This document shows, in pieces, positions 1 to 8,157 of a stretch of DNA of 64,000 bases. The notes under the pieces were generated by a model. It saw only the letters and a list, made by a program, of their open reading frames with translations. It was not told the origin of the DNA and did no database searches. The DNA lies in the NCBI RefSeq assembly GCF_030758345.1, contig NZ_JAVAMO010000002.1:62001-126000 (forward strand). The letters are read 5' to 3'. Each line of letters opens with the position of its first letter. Within the stretch, counting starts at the first letter, position 1. Made by a program: the position numbers and the translations under genes. The stretch comes from Ruegeria discodermiae (GTDB taxonomy: Bacteria > Pseudomonadota > Alphaproteobacteria > Rhodobacterales > Rhodobacteraceae).

Positions 1-699
1 CTTGGCTTTTTCGCCATCGGACTGGTGCTCTGGGGTATCTATACCGGCAAGTTCTCCCCCACTGAAGCGGCGGGCGTGACCGTGGGTTTCTGTATCATCG
101 TGGGATTCCTCAGCCTTCCGATCTACAAGCTGATGGGCTCACCTTCCGAAGATCGCGACTTCAGCGAGCGGGGTGTTTCCGAATACCTTGTGGTCAAGGG
201 CTTTGGCCCGCTGGAGCTACCCTCGATCACCATGCGTTCGGCGCAAATCGCGGGCATTCTGGCGCCGCTGATTGCAGTCTCGGTGGTGATGCAGCAAATC
301 CTTTCGGTGCTGGGTGCTCAGCAGTTCATCGGCGATTTCGTGCGCGGCATGGGCGGCTACTATGCGGTGCTGTTCACCTCGATGGCGATCGTGTTTGTCG
401 CAGGCATGGTGCTTGAAAGCCTGCCGGTGACGATCATCCTCGCCCCCATTCTAGCGCCGATCGCCCATTCGGTGGGGGTTGAGCCGGTCCAGTTCGGGGT
501 GATTTTCCTGGTTGGCGCATCGATTGGTTTCATTACGCCACCCTATGGGCTCAACCTTTATGTCGCATCCGGGGTGACGGGCGTTCCCTATTTCCGCTTG
601 TTGCGCTACACGGTGCCCTATCTGTTTGCCCTGCTGTCGGTCTGGATCATCGTCGCGCTGACACCTATCCTGTCGACGATCCTGATCCCATCGGGCTAA
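1..699 (+). CDS. TRAP transporter large permease (DctM type), C-terminal part
   Basis: This is the C-terminal 232 residues of a very hydrophobic protein; the reading frame is open from base 1, so the gene starts outside the window. The segments around GKFSPTEAAGV and FGVIFLVGASIGFITPPYG are typical of the large DctM subunit of TRAP transporters, which import organic acids and related solutes with a sodium or proton gradient. Several membrane helices are visible. The substrate-binding protein and small permease would lie upstream and cannot be seen. The IclR regulator that follows by 23 bases in the same direction may control this transporter. Family assignment is firm; the substrate is unknown. 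Confidence 0.9.
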   Translation, partial: LGFFAIGLVLWGIYTGKFSPTEAAGVTVGFCIIVGFLSLPIYKLMGSPSEDRDFSERGVSEYLVVKGFGPLELPSITMRSAQIAGILAPLIAVSVVMQQILSVLGAQQFIGDFVRGMGGYYAVLFTSMAIVFVAGMVLESLPVTIILAPILAPIAHSVGVEPVQFGVIFLVGASIGFITPPYGLNLYVASGVTGVPYFRLLRYTVPYLFALLSVWIIVALTPILSTILIPSG

Positions 700-722
700 G
701 ACGAGGTATGTGAGCCAAGCAA

Positions 723-1508
723 GTGGACGGCCTATTGGATACTGGTGGTAAAGACGGGGCAATTCCCACGAATCTGCGGCTGCTCCTGGTACTTGAGGCG
801 ATGGCCGAGGCCGGAGTTCCCGTTACACCAACAGAGGTGAATCAGCGCCTCGGACTGCCGAAGCCCACGATCCACCGGTTGTTTACAACGCTGGAACAAG
901 AGGGTTTCATCCAACGCGAGATTGACGGCCGGGGGTATTCCCCCGGCCTTCGTTTGCGCAAGATGTCCACTGGCATCCTGTCTTCACTGCGGATCAGGAC
1001 CGCGCGGCTGGCCATTCTTAAGCAATTGGCCGAGGAGATCGGCGAGACCTGCAACATAGCGATCCCGGATCGCGATGCGATGGTCTATCTCGACCGGGTC
1101 GAAACCAAATGGCCGCTGCGCATCCAACTTCCCGTGGGCACGCGCGTGCCGTTCTACTGCACCGCCAGCGGCAAGATGTATCTCAGCAGCCTCGATCGTC
1201 GGCATTTGCGCAGCTATGCCATGTCCACCGATTTGGAAGCCAGAACAGCACTGACGGTCACAGACCCTGAACAACTGATCACAGAGGTCCTCGAGATCCG
1301 CGAACGTGGCTATTCCACCGACAATAGCGAGTTTATGGAGGGCATGATCGCCGTTGCCGTGCCGATCCATGAAGGCAATGGCCGCTTAGTTTCGACCCTG
1401 TCGGTACATGCGCCCGAGCAGCGGCTCAGCCTGACAGGCGCTGTCGCCCATGTCGAACAGCTGAAATCGGCGGCATTGAAACTGTCCAGCCTGCTAAGCG
1501 AAGACTGA
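723..1508 (+). CDS. IclR family transcriptional regulator
   Basis: A 261-residue protein with the IclR layout: an N-terminal winged helix-turn-helix at about residues 15-75 (LGLPKPTIHRLFTTLEQEG) and a C-terminal effector-binding domain from about residue 90, with the family sequences near FYCTASGKMYLS and the closing RERGYSTDNSEF region. IclR proteins are cytosolic repressors or activators that respond to small carbon compounds. The GTG start has only a weak ribosome-binding site. It follows the TRAP permease by 23 bases, so local control of that transporter is the simplest inference. It converges with the flavoprotein gene downstream. Confidence 0.92.
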   Translation: MDGLLDTGGKDGAIPTNLRLLLVLEAMAEAGVPVTPTEVNQRLGLPKPTIHRLFTTLEQEGFIQREIDGRGYSPGLRLRKMSTGILSSLRIRTARLAILKQLAEEIGETCNIAIPDRDAMVYLDRVETKWPLRIQLPVGTRVPFYCTASGKMYLSSLDRRHLRSYAMSTDLEARTALTVTDPEQLITEVLEIRERGYSTDNSEFMEGMIAVAVPIHEGNGRLVSTLSVHAPEQRLSLTGAVAHVEQLKSAALKLSSLLSED

Positions 1509-1533
1509 AGCCCCCGCCCCGGTGCGCTTTCCG

Positions 1534-2802
1534 CTAGCTGAACATGTCGGCAGTGATCGCGTCATACCAGCTCTCGGATTCCTCAAATGTTGCCTTGCGG
1601 ATGTCGATGGTCTCACCGGTTTGGCTGATGAATCCGTCCACGCGGGCGATTTTCTCTTCGGTCGGCTCATAGGTTGCCCCGACCTTGACGCCGTCATTTT
1701 CGGCAATCAGGGACCAACAGGTATTGGCGTATTTGGCCGGAAACACCCTTGATCCGGTCAGCGTCCCACGTACCGCATTCGCGCAGACCTTGGCCTGCGA
1801 ATTGGCCGAGAAACCCGATTTCGGCATATCGCCCTGCTGGCAGGCATCACCCAGCACATAGATATTGGGATCGACTTTCGATGACATGTCTGCTGCGTTC
1901 ACCGGGGCCCAATTGCCCTCGGTCACGCCCGCCAGTTCAGCGATCCGCCCCGCCTTCATCGCCGGGATCACATTACAGGCATCAACCTTGGTCTCTTCAC
2001 CGTCAATTGTCAGCACCATGCGGTCGGGATCGACCGAGACGATACCGCCCCCGAAATCCTCACCGATCCAGTCGATCATACCGGGGTAGTGATTGGCCCA
2101 GCCTTCCTCGAAAAGCGCCATTTTCGAGAATTTGGGCTTGGGATCGGCGATGATGATCTTGGCTGTAGAGTTTGACGCTTTCAGCACATGCGCCACCATC
2201 GAGACCCTCTCATACGGTCCCGGCGGGCAGCGATAGGGGTTGGGCGGGGCAACCATGGCATAGATTCCGCCCTCGGGCATCGCAGCGATCTGCGCCTTGA
2301 GCAGTTCTGATTGCGATCCGGCCTTGTAGGCATGGGGCATCTTGTTCTGGGCCGAGACATCCCAGCCGGGTACCGAGCCGTCGACGAAGTCAATGCCCGG
2401 CGCCAGGATCAGCTTGTCATAGGGCAGAACCGCCCCACCCGCGAGTCTGACGGTCTTGGCCGTGCCATCCACGCCCACGGCCCAGTCATGCACCACATTG
2501 ATCCCATGATCGGCGGCCAGTGTGCCATAGGTGTGGCCGATATCGTCGATCGTTTTCAGCCCGCCCAGATAGAGGTTGGAAAAGAAGCAGCTGAAATAGG
2601 TGCGCGAGGGTTCGACCAGTGTCACGTCGACCGCGCCTTCGCTATCCTTGGCGATGTACCGCGCTGCGGTGGCGCCGCCGGCCCCGCCGCCGATCACCAG
2701 CACCCGAGGCTTTCCTCTGCCTTCGGCCAGTACGTAGGGCGCAGATAGCGCGCCCGTCGCAGCCGCGCTTGCGCCTAGAAAGGTTCTGCGATTCAATGCC
2801 AT
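1534..2802 (-). CDS. soxF: FAD-dependent sulfide dehydrogenase-like flavoprotein (SoxF / FccB family)
   Basis: A 422-residue protein with a twin-arginine signal (NRRTFLGASAA) and an N-terminal Rossmann FAD site (VLVIGGGAGGATAA, residues 34-47). Cys72 in YFSCFFSN matches the position of the covalent FAD linkage in flavocytochrome c sulfide dehydrogenase. Cys192 (PYRCPPGPYERV) and Cys362 (NTCWSL) match the redox-active cysteine pair of that family. It should act in the periplasm, passing electrons from a reduced sulfur group to a cytochrome c. The partner is probably the small cytochrome encoded just upstream at 2827-3171, followed in the transcript by this gene. It is last in the soxY-soxZ-cytochrome-soxF operon. 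The physiological substrate (free sulfide, SoxYZ-bound sulfur or something linked to the quinoprotein genes) is not settled by the sequence. Confidence 0.88.
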   Translation of the reverse strand: MALNRRTFLGASAAATGALSAPYVLAEGRGKPRVLVIGGGAGGATAARYIAKDSEGAVDVTLVEPSRTYFSCFFSNLYLGGLKTIDDIGHTYGTLAADHGINVVHDWAVGVDGTAKTVRLAGGAVLPYDKLILAPGIDFVDGSVPGWDVSAQNKMPHAYKAGSQSELLKAQIAAMPEGGIYAMVAPPNPYRCPPGPYERVSMVAHVLKASNSTAKIIIADPKPKFSKMALFEEGWANHYPGMIDWIGEDFGGGIVSVDPDRMVLTIDGEETKVDACNVIPAMKAGRIAELAGVTEGNWAPVNAADMSSKVDPNIYVLGDACQQGDMPKSGFSANSQAKVCANAVRGTLTGSRVFPAKYANTCWSLIAENDGVKVGATYEPTEEKIARVDGFISQTGETIDIRKATFEESESWYDAITADMFS

Positions 2803-2826
2803 GCTGCGTCCTCCCCTATGGTCCCC

Positions 2827-3171
2827 TCAGTCGAGGGTATTGAAATAAGCGGCCAATGCCGCGATCTCTTCGGTGCTCAGGCGGCCCGCCAGCATCTGCA
2901 TGATGGGATGCACCCGCTGGTTCTGCTTATAGGCATGCATCGCGACCACGATATCTTCGGTATCGCGGCCCGCGATCCTGGGAATCCCGCCCTCTGCACC
3001 TTGCGCGCTGTGACAGGTCACGCATTCCCCAGACAGGTATTCGCCCCAGGCAACGTCGCCCTTGATCGCAAGAATTTCTGGCGGCAGCTCCTCTGCAAAC
3101 GCCATGTACACCGGCAGCGCAACCGTGATGGCTATGATGGTTAACCCGCGTCGTGAACATCTCCGTTCCAT
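2827..3171 (-). CDS. small c-type cytochrome, probable partner of the SoxF-like flavoprotein
   Basis: A 114-residue exported cytochrome. The chosen ATG at 3171 gives a clean signal peptide (MERRCSRRGLTIIAIT...); a longer reading to 3222 adds a non-hydrophobic stretch and is less likely. One haem site, CVTCH, is followed by a possible Met ligand in the HPIMQMLAGRLS region, so it is a monohaem class I cytochrome. Position between soxZ and the flavoprotein suggests it is the cytochrome subunit that accepts electrons from the flavin, like FccA or SoxE, although the well-known versions of those are often dihaem. Confidence 0.85.
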   Translation of the reverse strand: MERRCSRRGLTIIAITVALPVYMAFAEELPPEILAIKGDVAWGEYLSGECVTCHSAQGAEGGIPRIAGRDTEDIVVAMHAYKQNQRVHPIMQMLAGRLSTEEIAALAAYFNTLD

Positions 3172-3236
3172 AGCAAACCTGCGCCCACTGTCCTCAATTC
3201 GCTGCGCGATCTGAACCGACACCTTGGTCGCGCCCC

Positions 3237-3566
3237 TCAGATCACCGAGATCGCCCGGCTGTCGGTGTAGATCGCGCCATCATCGTCATGCCAGGCAAAG
3301 GTGAATACGCCGGGTCCCGGCACACGGGCCTGAAACTCAAAAAACGGATTGGTCGAGATGCCGGGCCCGATCTCAAGATCGACAACAGTCTCGCCCTCGA
3401 ATGTGCAGTGAAACCGATGGATGATGGAGCGCGGAATAGGCGCGCCCTGCGCATCCAGCCGATGCCCGGACTCCATCCGATGTGTGATCAGTGTCTTGAT
3501 TGTGATCACGTCACCTTCCCGGACCTGTTTGGGCAGTTTGACCCGCGTTTTCACGCCTGCCGCCAT
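3237..3566 (-). CDS. soxZ: sulfur carrier subunit SoxZ
   Basis: A 109-residue beta-sandwich protein with the SoxZ features KLPKQVREGDVITIKTLITH near the N terminus and the FEFQARVPGPGVFTFAWHDDDGA region near the C terminus. SoxZ pairs with SoxY, which carries the sulfur intermediate on a C-terminal swinging arm in the periplasm. The ATG at 3566 is preceded by a perfect AGGAGGT with correct spacing, which decides against the GTG two codons upstream. It follows soxY by 15 bases. No soxA, soxX, soxB, soxC or soxD lies in the window, so this pair may serve another pathway or act with genes elsewhere. Confidence 0.93.
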   Translation of the reverse strand: MAAGVKTRVKLPKQVREGDVITIKTLITHRMESGHRLDAQGAPIPRSIIHRFHCTFEGETVVDLEIGPGISTNPFFEFQARVPGPGVFTFAWHDDDGAIYTDSRAISVI

Positions 3567-3581
3567 GTTCACCTCCTCCGA

Positions 3582-4019
3582 TCAGGCGCAGCCGCCGACA
3601 ATGACGGAGACCGGCTGCGTGTCCTGCGCAACGGTCCCACCCGGCATCCGCGCCAGTGCCAGAACATCCTGGGTCTGCGCCAATCGCATCCGGGTTGACA
3701 GTTTCTGCGACCCCGCCAGTGGTCCGAAGCGTATTTTCAGAACCGGCACAACCGGGTTGCCCGGCGCGATCAACACGGCCTCTTCGGCTTGGGGTGCCTC
3801 GATTGCGACCGGCACGCGGTAGCCATCCTCTGCCACATCCGGCAAGCTCAGCGACATGCTACCCTCTGCAATCGGTGCACCGTCGGTGAAGGCAACGATG
3901 ACCTCGTCAAGCGTTGCATCCTGCTGCATCACAAGAAGCTGCTGCGCGCGCGCCGGTACGGTCAGAGCAACCAATGCCCCGACACTCACCCGCATCACAT
4001 CGCGCCGACGCAATGGCAT
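3582..4019 (-). CDS. soxY: sulfur carrier subunit SoxY
   Basis: A 145-residue protein with a twin-arginine-like signal (MPLRRRDVMRVSVGALVALT) and the SoxY fold. It ends in VIVGGCA, so the carrier cysteine is the second-last residue; the textbook SoxY arm ends GGCGG, making this arm shorter. The ATG at 4019 has the ribosome-binding site GGAGGAA at 4025-4031 and yields the signal peptide; an upstream start at 4097 would spoil it. It is first in the soxY-soxZ-cytochrome-soxF operon and is divergent from the ABC/kinase operon. It needs SoxZ as partner. Family is firm, physiological cargo uncertain. Confidence 0.9.
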   Translation of the reverse strand: MPLRRRDVMRVSVGALVALTVPARAQQLLVMQQDATLDEVIVAFTDGAPIAEGSMSLSLPDVAEDGYRVPVAIEAPQAEEAVLIAPGNPVVPVLKIRFGPLAGSQKLSTRMRLAQTQDVLALARMPGGTVAQDTQPVSVIVGGCA

Positions 4020-4124
4020 GGCTGTTCCTCCGATACCGGGACCCTCCGATCTTTCGCTCGGCGATAGTCTAACCGGCACCGTGCTATAGCAAGGCATAAC
4101 AAATCAGTGAGGCTCCGTATACTT

Positions 4125-4136
4125 AAGTCGCGACTT
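4125..4136. promoter_or_regulatory. 12-bp perfect palindrome between soxY and the ABC/kinase operon
   Basis: AAGTCGCGACTT reads the same on both strands; an overlapping 8-bp palindrome ACTTAAGT lies at 4121-4128. It sits in the roughly 195-base divergent control region between soxY (minus) and the ABC ATPase gene (plus), where a dimeric regulator could act on both. No binding protein is known; this is a candidate only. Confidence 0.35.
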
Positions 4137-4215
4137 GCCTACGCGCTGGGCGGTTGAGAAACCCGGGCCGAGCGGGCAAGCTGGCCAAGATCTGGATACC
4201 ACGGCGGAGCAAGAC

Positions 4216-4962
4216 GTGCCTGACGCGCAAACTGCGGATGAGACAAGACAGGGCCTTGAGGTGCGCGACCTGAGCTTTCGCTACGGGTCTAAGGTGGCGC
4301 TGGATGCGATCTCGTTCGAGGTGGCACCCGGTCGGTTCTGCGCGTTGCTCGGGCCAAACGGGGCGGGCAAATCCACACTGGTGTCGCTGCTGACCCATCT
4401 GCTTGTTGCACCTCAGGTGGATATTCGCATCGCCGGGCATGATCTGCGACAGCACCCAAGGCGGGCGCTGGCTGATCTTGGTGTTGTGTTCCAGCAACCA
4501 ACGCTCGATCTGAGCCTGACGGTACGCCAGAACATGGCCTATTTCGCTGCCTTGCACGGTTTGCCTCGCTCACAGACGCAGGCGCGTATCGATGCCGCGC
4601 TTGACCGTCTGGGGATGCGCGAGCGGGCGGGCGAAAAGGTCCGCGCGCTGAATGGCGGGCACCGGCGTCGGATGGAGCTGGCCCGCGCGCTGCTGCATGA
4701 GCCAAAGGTGCTGCTGCTGGACGAACCGACTGTTGGGCTCGATGCCGCCGCACGCCAATCGATCACTGATCACGTGCATGATCTGGCCGATCAGGGGCTC
4801 TGCGTGCTCTGGGCCACGCACCTGACGGACGAGGTGCGCGATGCCGACCAATTGCTTGTCCTGCATCATGGCCAGATCCTCGCCGCTGGCCAGACCGGCG
4901 ATCTGCGGGGCGACAAGCCGCTGTCGAACTGGTTCCTGTCGCAAACCGAGGTGCCCGCATGA
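4216..4962 (+). CDS. ABC transporter ATP-binding protein, PQQ-dependent alcohol dehydrogenase system (PedA1/LutE-like)
   Basis: A 248-residue ATPase with Walker A GPNGAGKST, Walker B LLLLDEPTVGLD and a variant signature loop LNGGHRRRMELARALL. The NGGHR loop in place of LSGGQ marks the ABC ATPases found beside PQQ-dependent alcohol dehydrogenases (TIGR03864 type). In Pseudomonas putida and Methylorubrum the corresponding transporters (PedA1A2BC and Lut) are linked to lanthanide supply for quinoproteins. The GTG at 4216 has GGCGGAG eight bases upstream and is preferred; a TTG at 4135 would lengthen the protein. The stop overlaps the permease start by four bases. The matching binding protein and beta-propeller lie separately at 15372-16559 and 14388-15359. 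Confidence 0.9.
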   Translation: MPDAQTADETRQGLEVRDLSFRYGSKVALDAISFEVAPGRFCALLGPNGAGKSTLVSLLTHLLVAPQVDIRIAGHDLRQHPRRALADLGVVFQQPTLDLSLTVRQNMAYFAALHGLPRSQTQARIDAALDRLGMRERAGEKVRALNGGHRRRMELARALLHEPKVLLLDEPTVGLDAAARQSITDHVHDLADQGLCVLWATHLTDEVRDADQLLVLHHGQILAAGQTGDLRGDKPLSNWFLSQTEVPA

Positions 4963-5750
4963 GTGGCTTCTGGGGCGTCGCCCGCGCGATCATGGGGCGT
5001 GAGTTCCTGCGCTTCATCCATCAGCGCGAACGGTTTATCGCCGCCCTTGTACGGCCCATGGTGTGGCTATTGATCTTCGCCGCAGGCTTTCGCGCCGCAC
5101 TTGGTCTGTCGATCATCCCGCCCTATCAGACGTATATCACCTACGAGACCTATATCGTGCCGGGCCTTTGCGCGATGGTGCTGCTGTTCAACGGCATGCA
5201 AAGCTCGCTCAGCCTTGTTTATGATCGCGAGATGGGCTCGATGCGGCTGCTGCTAACCAGCCCGTTTCCGCGCTGGTGGCTCTTGTTCTGCCGCCTGCTG
5301 GGTTCGACCGCGATCTCGATCCTGCAGGTTTATACCTTTCTGGCGCTGGCAGGGCTCTTTGGTATCACCATGCCTCCGCTGGGCTATGTGACGGTGCTGC
5401 CCGGACTGGTTCTGGGAGGTCTGATGCTTGGCGCGCTGGGGCTGGTTTTGTCAAGCTTCATCAAGCAGTTGGAAAACTTCGCAGGGGTGATGAACTTTGT
5501 CATCTTTCCGATGTTTTTCCTGTCCTCGGCGCTTTATCCGCTGTGGAAAATGGCCGAAAGCTCGCCGCTTTTGCGCGACATCTGCGCGCTGAACCCGTTC
5601 ACGCATGTGGTCGAGCTGATCCGTTTTCTGCTCTACCTGCAGATCAACTGGATCGCGCTTTTGTGGGTCGTGACCTGCACGATCATCCTCTGCGCCGCCG
5701 CCGTCTGGGGCTATGACCCTGCGCGCGGGTTGATGAAGCGGAAGACCTGA
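4959..5750 (+). CDS. ABC-2 type permease, PQQ-dependent alcohol dehydrogenase system (PedC/LutF-like)
   Basis: A 263-residue inner-membrane protein with about six hydrophobic helices and the ABC-2 permease signature region (NFVIFPMFFLSSALYPLW). It overlaps the ATPase gene by ATGA, so the two form one transporter. ABC-2 permeases are more often exporters than importers. In the Ped and Lut systems this component is needed for growth with scarce lanthanides, but the direction and cargo remain debated. The kinase gene starts six bases after its stop. Confidence 0.9.
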   Translation: MSGFWGVARAIMGREFLRFIHQRERFIAALVRPMVWLLIFAAGFRAALGLSIIPPYQTYITYETYIVPGLCAMVLLFNGMQSSLSLVYDREMGSMRLLLTSPFPRWWLLFCRLLGSTAISILQVYTFLALAGLFGITMPPLGYVTVLPGLVLGGLMLGALGLVLSSFIKQLENFAGVMNFVIFPMFFLSSALYPLWKMAESSPLLRDICALNPFTHVVELIRFLLYLQINWIALLWVVTCTIILCAAAVWGYDPARGLMKRKT

Positions 5751-5755
5751 GCGCG

Positions 5756-7360
5756 ATGCAGGGCGATGGCTCAGAAACACGCAAACGCGCCGTTTCGCTG
5801 AAAGCCCGGCTGGGCCTTGGTGCGGTGGTTCTTGGCCTTGGTACACTGTTGATCGCCGCAATTCTCTATCTTGGCATGCAGACCGTTTCCAACCGGTTGG
5901 AGACCGCGCTGGCCTCTGAAACACGGATGGCGCGCTACGCGGCCCTGTCGACACAGGCGGCGACCTTTCTGGTGATCGCTACCGAGTCGATTCAAACCGA
6001 CCAGCCGACCGACATCCGGGTCGACCGGCTGGCCCCGGTCAGCGATCGCATACGCGCCACATTCGGGCAATTGCGCGAGGATGTGGAACAGGCTGTTGCC
6101 TCTGTCAGCGCTCTCGGCCTCGATGAACAGTCCCGCTACGGCACCCAATCGCTGGGCCTTGCCAGGATGGAGGCGCTGCTGGATAACACCCTGCGCGGGC
6201 TTGCCAGCGACGAGAGTGACCGCGCGCGCCTGCGCGCTCATATAGATGCCTTTGCCTCGGGTTTTGATCCGCTGCTTAGCCAGGCGGTGAATACCGAAAT
6301 GGTGTTCCGCAACACGATCCTGTCGGGGATCGAAAAGCTGCGCCGTACATTGACCTGGGCCGCTCTGGGATTTGCGGGTCTGGCGATTCTGTCCACCGGC
6401 TGGTTCTATTTCGGTTTGATCCGCCCGCAATTCAGGCGGCTGGATCGGCTTCATGACGCGGCCCTTCAGATCGGACGGGCCGATTTCACCGTTGCACTGC
6501 CGACAACGCGCAACGATGAGATTGGGCGGCTTTATCATGAGACAAACCGCATGGCCGGAGCGCTGTCGGACCGGCAAGCAGACGTGGAGGCGGAATGGGC
6601 GCGGTTGAACGAAACCATCGCCCTGCGCACCGAGGAGTTACGCACAGCAAACACGACGCTTGCCAAGATCGACGAAAACCGCCGCCGCTTCTTTGCCGAT
6701 GTCAGCCACGAATTGCGCACCCCCCTCACCGTGATCATGATGGAGGCGCAGATCGGGCGGCAGGACACCCAGAACGCACCGGATGCGTTTTCCACCATCG
6801 AAACCAGCGCCGCCAAGCTGAACCGGCGAATTGACGATCTGCTCCGGGTGGCGCGCTCTGATAGCGGACAGCTGGCGCTGGAACCGGAGGCCGTGGCGCT
6901 GCGCGACCTGATCGGCGCGGTGACCGAGGAAGTGCAGGCCGAGATCGACAACGCGGGTATGCACCTGACGGTCGAGAACATTCCCGAGATCAAAATGCTC
7001 TGCGATCCAAACTGGATTCGACAGGTCCTAGCCAGCCTGATCCGCAACGCCATTCGCCATGCGCGCGACGGTGTCGAGATCGCGCTCAATGCGCAGCAAA
7101 ACGACAGCATGGTCGAAATATCCCTTACGGATAACGGTCCTGGCATAGCAGCAATTGATCAGGACACGATCTTTGAGCGTTTTGTTCAGGGCGGTGCTGG
7201 CAATACGCAAGGCTTTGGCGTCGGGCTTGCGCTTGCCCGCTGGGTGGTCGAAGCGCATGACGGCACCATCACGCTAACCAGCCCCGTGCCGCGCGCCATG
7301 GCTCTGGGCCGCGCAGCCGGGACAAATGTCGCCCTTCGCTTACCCATTGCAGAGGCCTAG
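5756..7360 (+). CDS. membrane sensor histidine kinase
   Basis: A 534-residue kinase. Membrane helix 1 lies at about residues 20-42 and helix 2 at 200-221, enclosing a periplasmic, mostly helical sensor region of about 155 residues. A HAMP linker follows, then the HisKA box FFADVSHELRTPLTVIM with phosphorylatable His318, and an HATPase domain (LIRNAIRHARDG, DNGPGIA, FGVGLALARWVV). It is encoded with an OmpR-type regulator ten bases downstream and with the PedA1/PedC-like transporter upstream. It could therefore sense the metal, methanol or a cofactor in the periplasm, in the role that MxbD plays in Methylorubrum. The signal is inferred, not seen. Confidence 0.93.
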   Translation: MQGDGSETRKRAVSLKARLGLGAVVLGLGTLLIAAILYLGMQTVSNRLETALASETRMARYAALSTQAATFLVIATESIQTDQPTDIRVDRLAPVSDRIRATFGQLREDVEQAVASVSALGLDEQSRYGTQSLGLARMEALLDNTLRGLASDESDRARLRAHIDAFASGFDPLLSQAVNTEMVFRNTILSGIEKLRRTLTWAALGFAGLAILSTGWFYFGLIRPQFRRLDRLHDAALQIGRADFTVALPTTRNDEIGRLYHETNRMAGALSDRQADVEAEWARLNETIALRTEELRTANTTLAKIDENRRRFFADVSHELRTPLTVIMMEAQIGRQDTQNAPDAFSTIETSAAKLNRRIDDLLRVARSDSGQLALEPEAVALRDLIGAVTEEVQAEIDNAGMHLTVENIPEIKMLCDPNWIRQVLASLIRNAIRHARDGVEIALNAQQNDSMVEISLTDNGPGIAAIDQDTIFERFVQGGAGNTQGFGVGLALARWVVEAHDGTITLTSPVPRAMALGRAAGTNVALRLPIAEA

Positions 7361-7369
7361 ACTGCACAT

Positions 7370-8053
7370 ATGGCAAGCCGGTTACTGATTATCGATGACG
7401 ATCCAAAGATCACCTCGGCGCTGGTGCGGGGGCTGACTCTGCATGGCTACGCGGCCGAGGCGGAAAACCGGGCTGACAAAGCGCTTGAACGGCTGCAACG
7501 CGAGGAGTTTGCCGGGGCCATCGTGGATGTGATGCTGGGGGCTGATAGCGGTATTGATCTGGTTCGGGCGGCCCGGGCCAGTGGCGTTGCGCTGCCGATC
7601 CTGATGCTCTCGGCGCTGTCGGATGTCGAAGACCGCGCTGCGGGTCTGGAAGCGGGCGCGGATGACTATGTCGTCAAACCCTTCAGCTTCGACGAGCTGG
7701 TTGCACGGCTGCGGGTGCAGGAACAGCGCGCCCAAGCGCAACGCCCCGAACCGGCTAGGATTATTCCCGAATCCAGAACCGTTAGCGCAGGTGATGCCAG
7801 CGTCACACTCACCGAACGCGAGTTTGCGCTGCTGGCGCTTTTGACCCGCAACGCCGGTCAGCCGATCCCGCGCGGCGACATCTTCGACACGCTCTGGCTG
7901 GGCGAAGGCTCAAGTAACGAAAACGTGGTCGATGTTTATATCGGGTATCTCCGCAAGAAGCTCTCGGCAGAGGATTTCGGCTTTGAAATCAAAACACTGC
8001 GCAACCAGGGATTCTGCCTTGAGGGGCGCCTACCGGTTCACGAAAGCGACTGA
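7370..8053 (+). CDS. OmpR family response regulator
   Basis: A 227-residue two-domain regulator: receiver domain at residues 1-118 with acidic pocket DDD at 10-12, phosphoacceptor Asp53 (AIVDVML) and Lys103 (VVKPF), then a winged-helix DNA-binding domain (VTLTEREFALLALLTRNAGQ ... VDVYIGYLRKKL). It is the cognate partner of the kinase ten bases upstream. The pqqA gene begins 104 bases downstream, so the pqq operon and the ABC transporter are plausible targets. Family assignment is firm. Confidence 0.95.
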   Translation: MASRLLIIDDDPKITSALVRGLTLHGYAAEAENRADKALERLQREEFAGAIVDVMLGADSGIDLVRAARASGVALPILMLSALSDVEDRAAGLEAGADDYVVKPFSFDELVARLRVQEQRAQAQRPEPARIIPESRTVSAGDASVTLTEREFALLALLTRNAGQPIPRGDIFDTLWLGEGSSNENVVDVYIGYLRKKLSAEDFGFEIKTLRNQGFCLEGRLPVHESD

Positions 8054-8060
8054 ATACAGA

Positions 8061-8070
8061 CCAAAGTCTA
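8061..8070 (+). promoter_or_regulatory. CCAAAGTCTA element upstream of pqqA
   Basis: CCAAAGTCTA lies 88 bases before the pqqA start. The same ten bases, in the same orientation to the gene, occur 99 bases before the LuxR-type regulator gene (minus strand of 35012-35021), and a close variant lies in front of the PedB-like gene (16632-16646). This makes a shared activator site plausible. Observation is direct; function is inferred. Confidence 0.4.
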
Positions 8071-8076
8071 GGCCGC

Positions 8077-8091
8077 TCTTATAAATTAAGA
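8077..8091. promoter_or_regulatory. TCTTA-N5-TAAGA inverted repeat upstream of pqqA
   Basis: TCTTA, five bases, then TAAGA forms an inverted repeat centred 74 bases before pqqA. The same TCTTA-N5-TAAGA architecture occurs at 16690-16704 in the divergent promoter of the PedB-like and MxaD-like operons. It is a candidate dimeric regulator site, or an AT-rich promoter part that resembles one. Confidence 0.35.
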
Positions 8092-8157
8092 TTCGCGTGA
8101 AAACCCGATAGCTGCCAGTCTGATCAGGAAATTTATGTCAGTCAGGAGGAAACGCAA

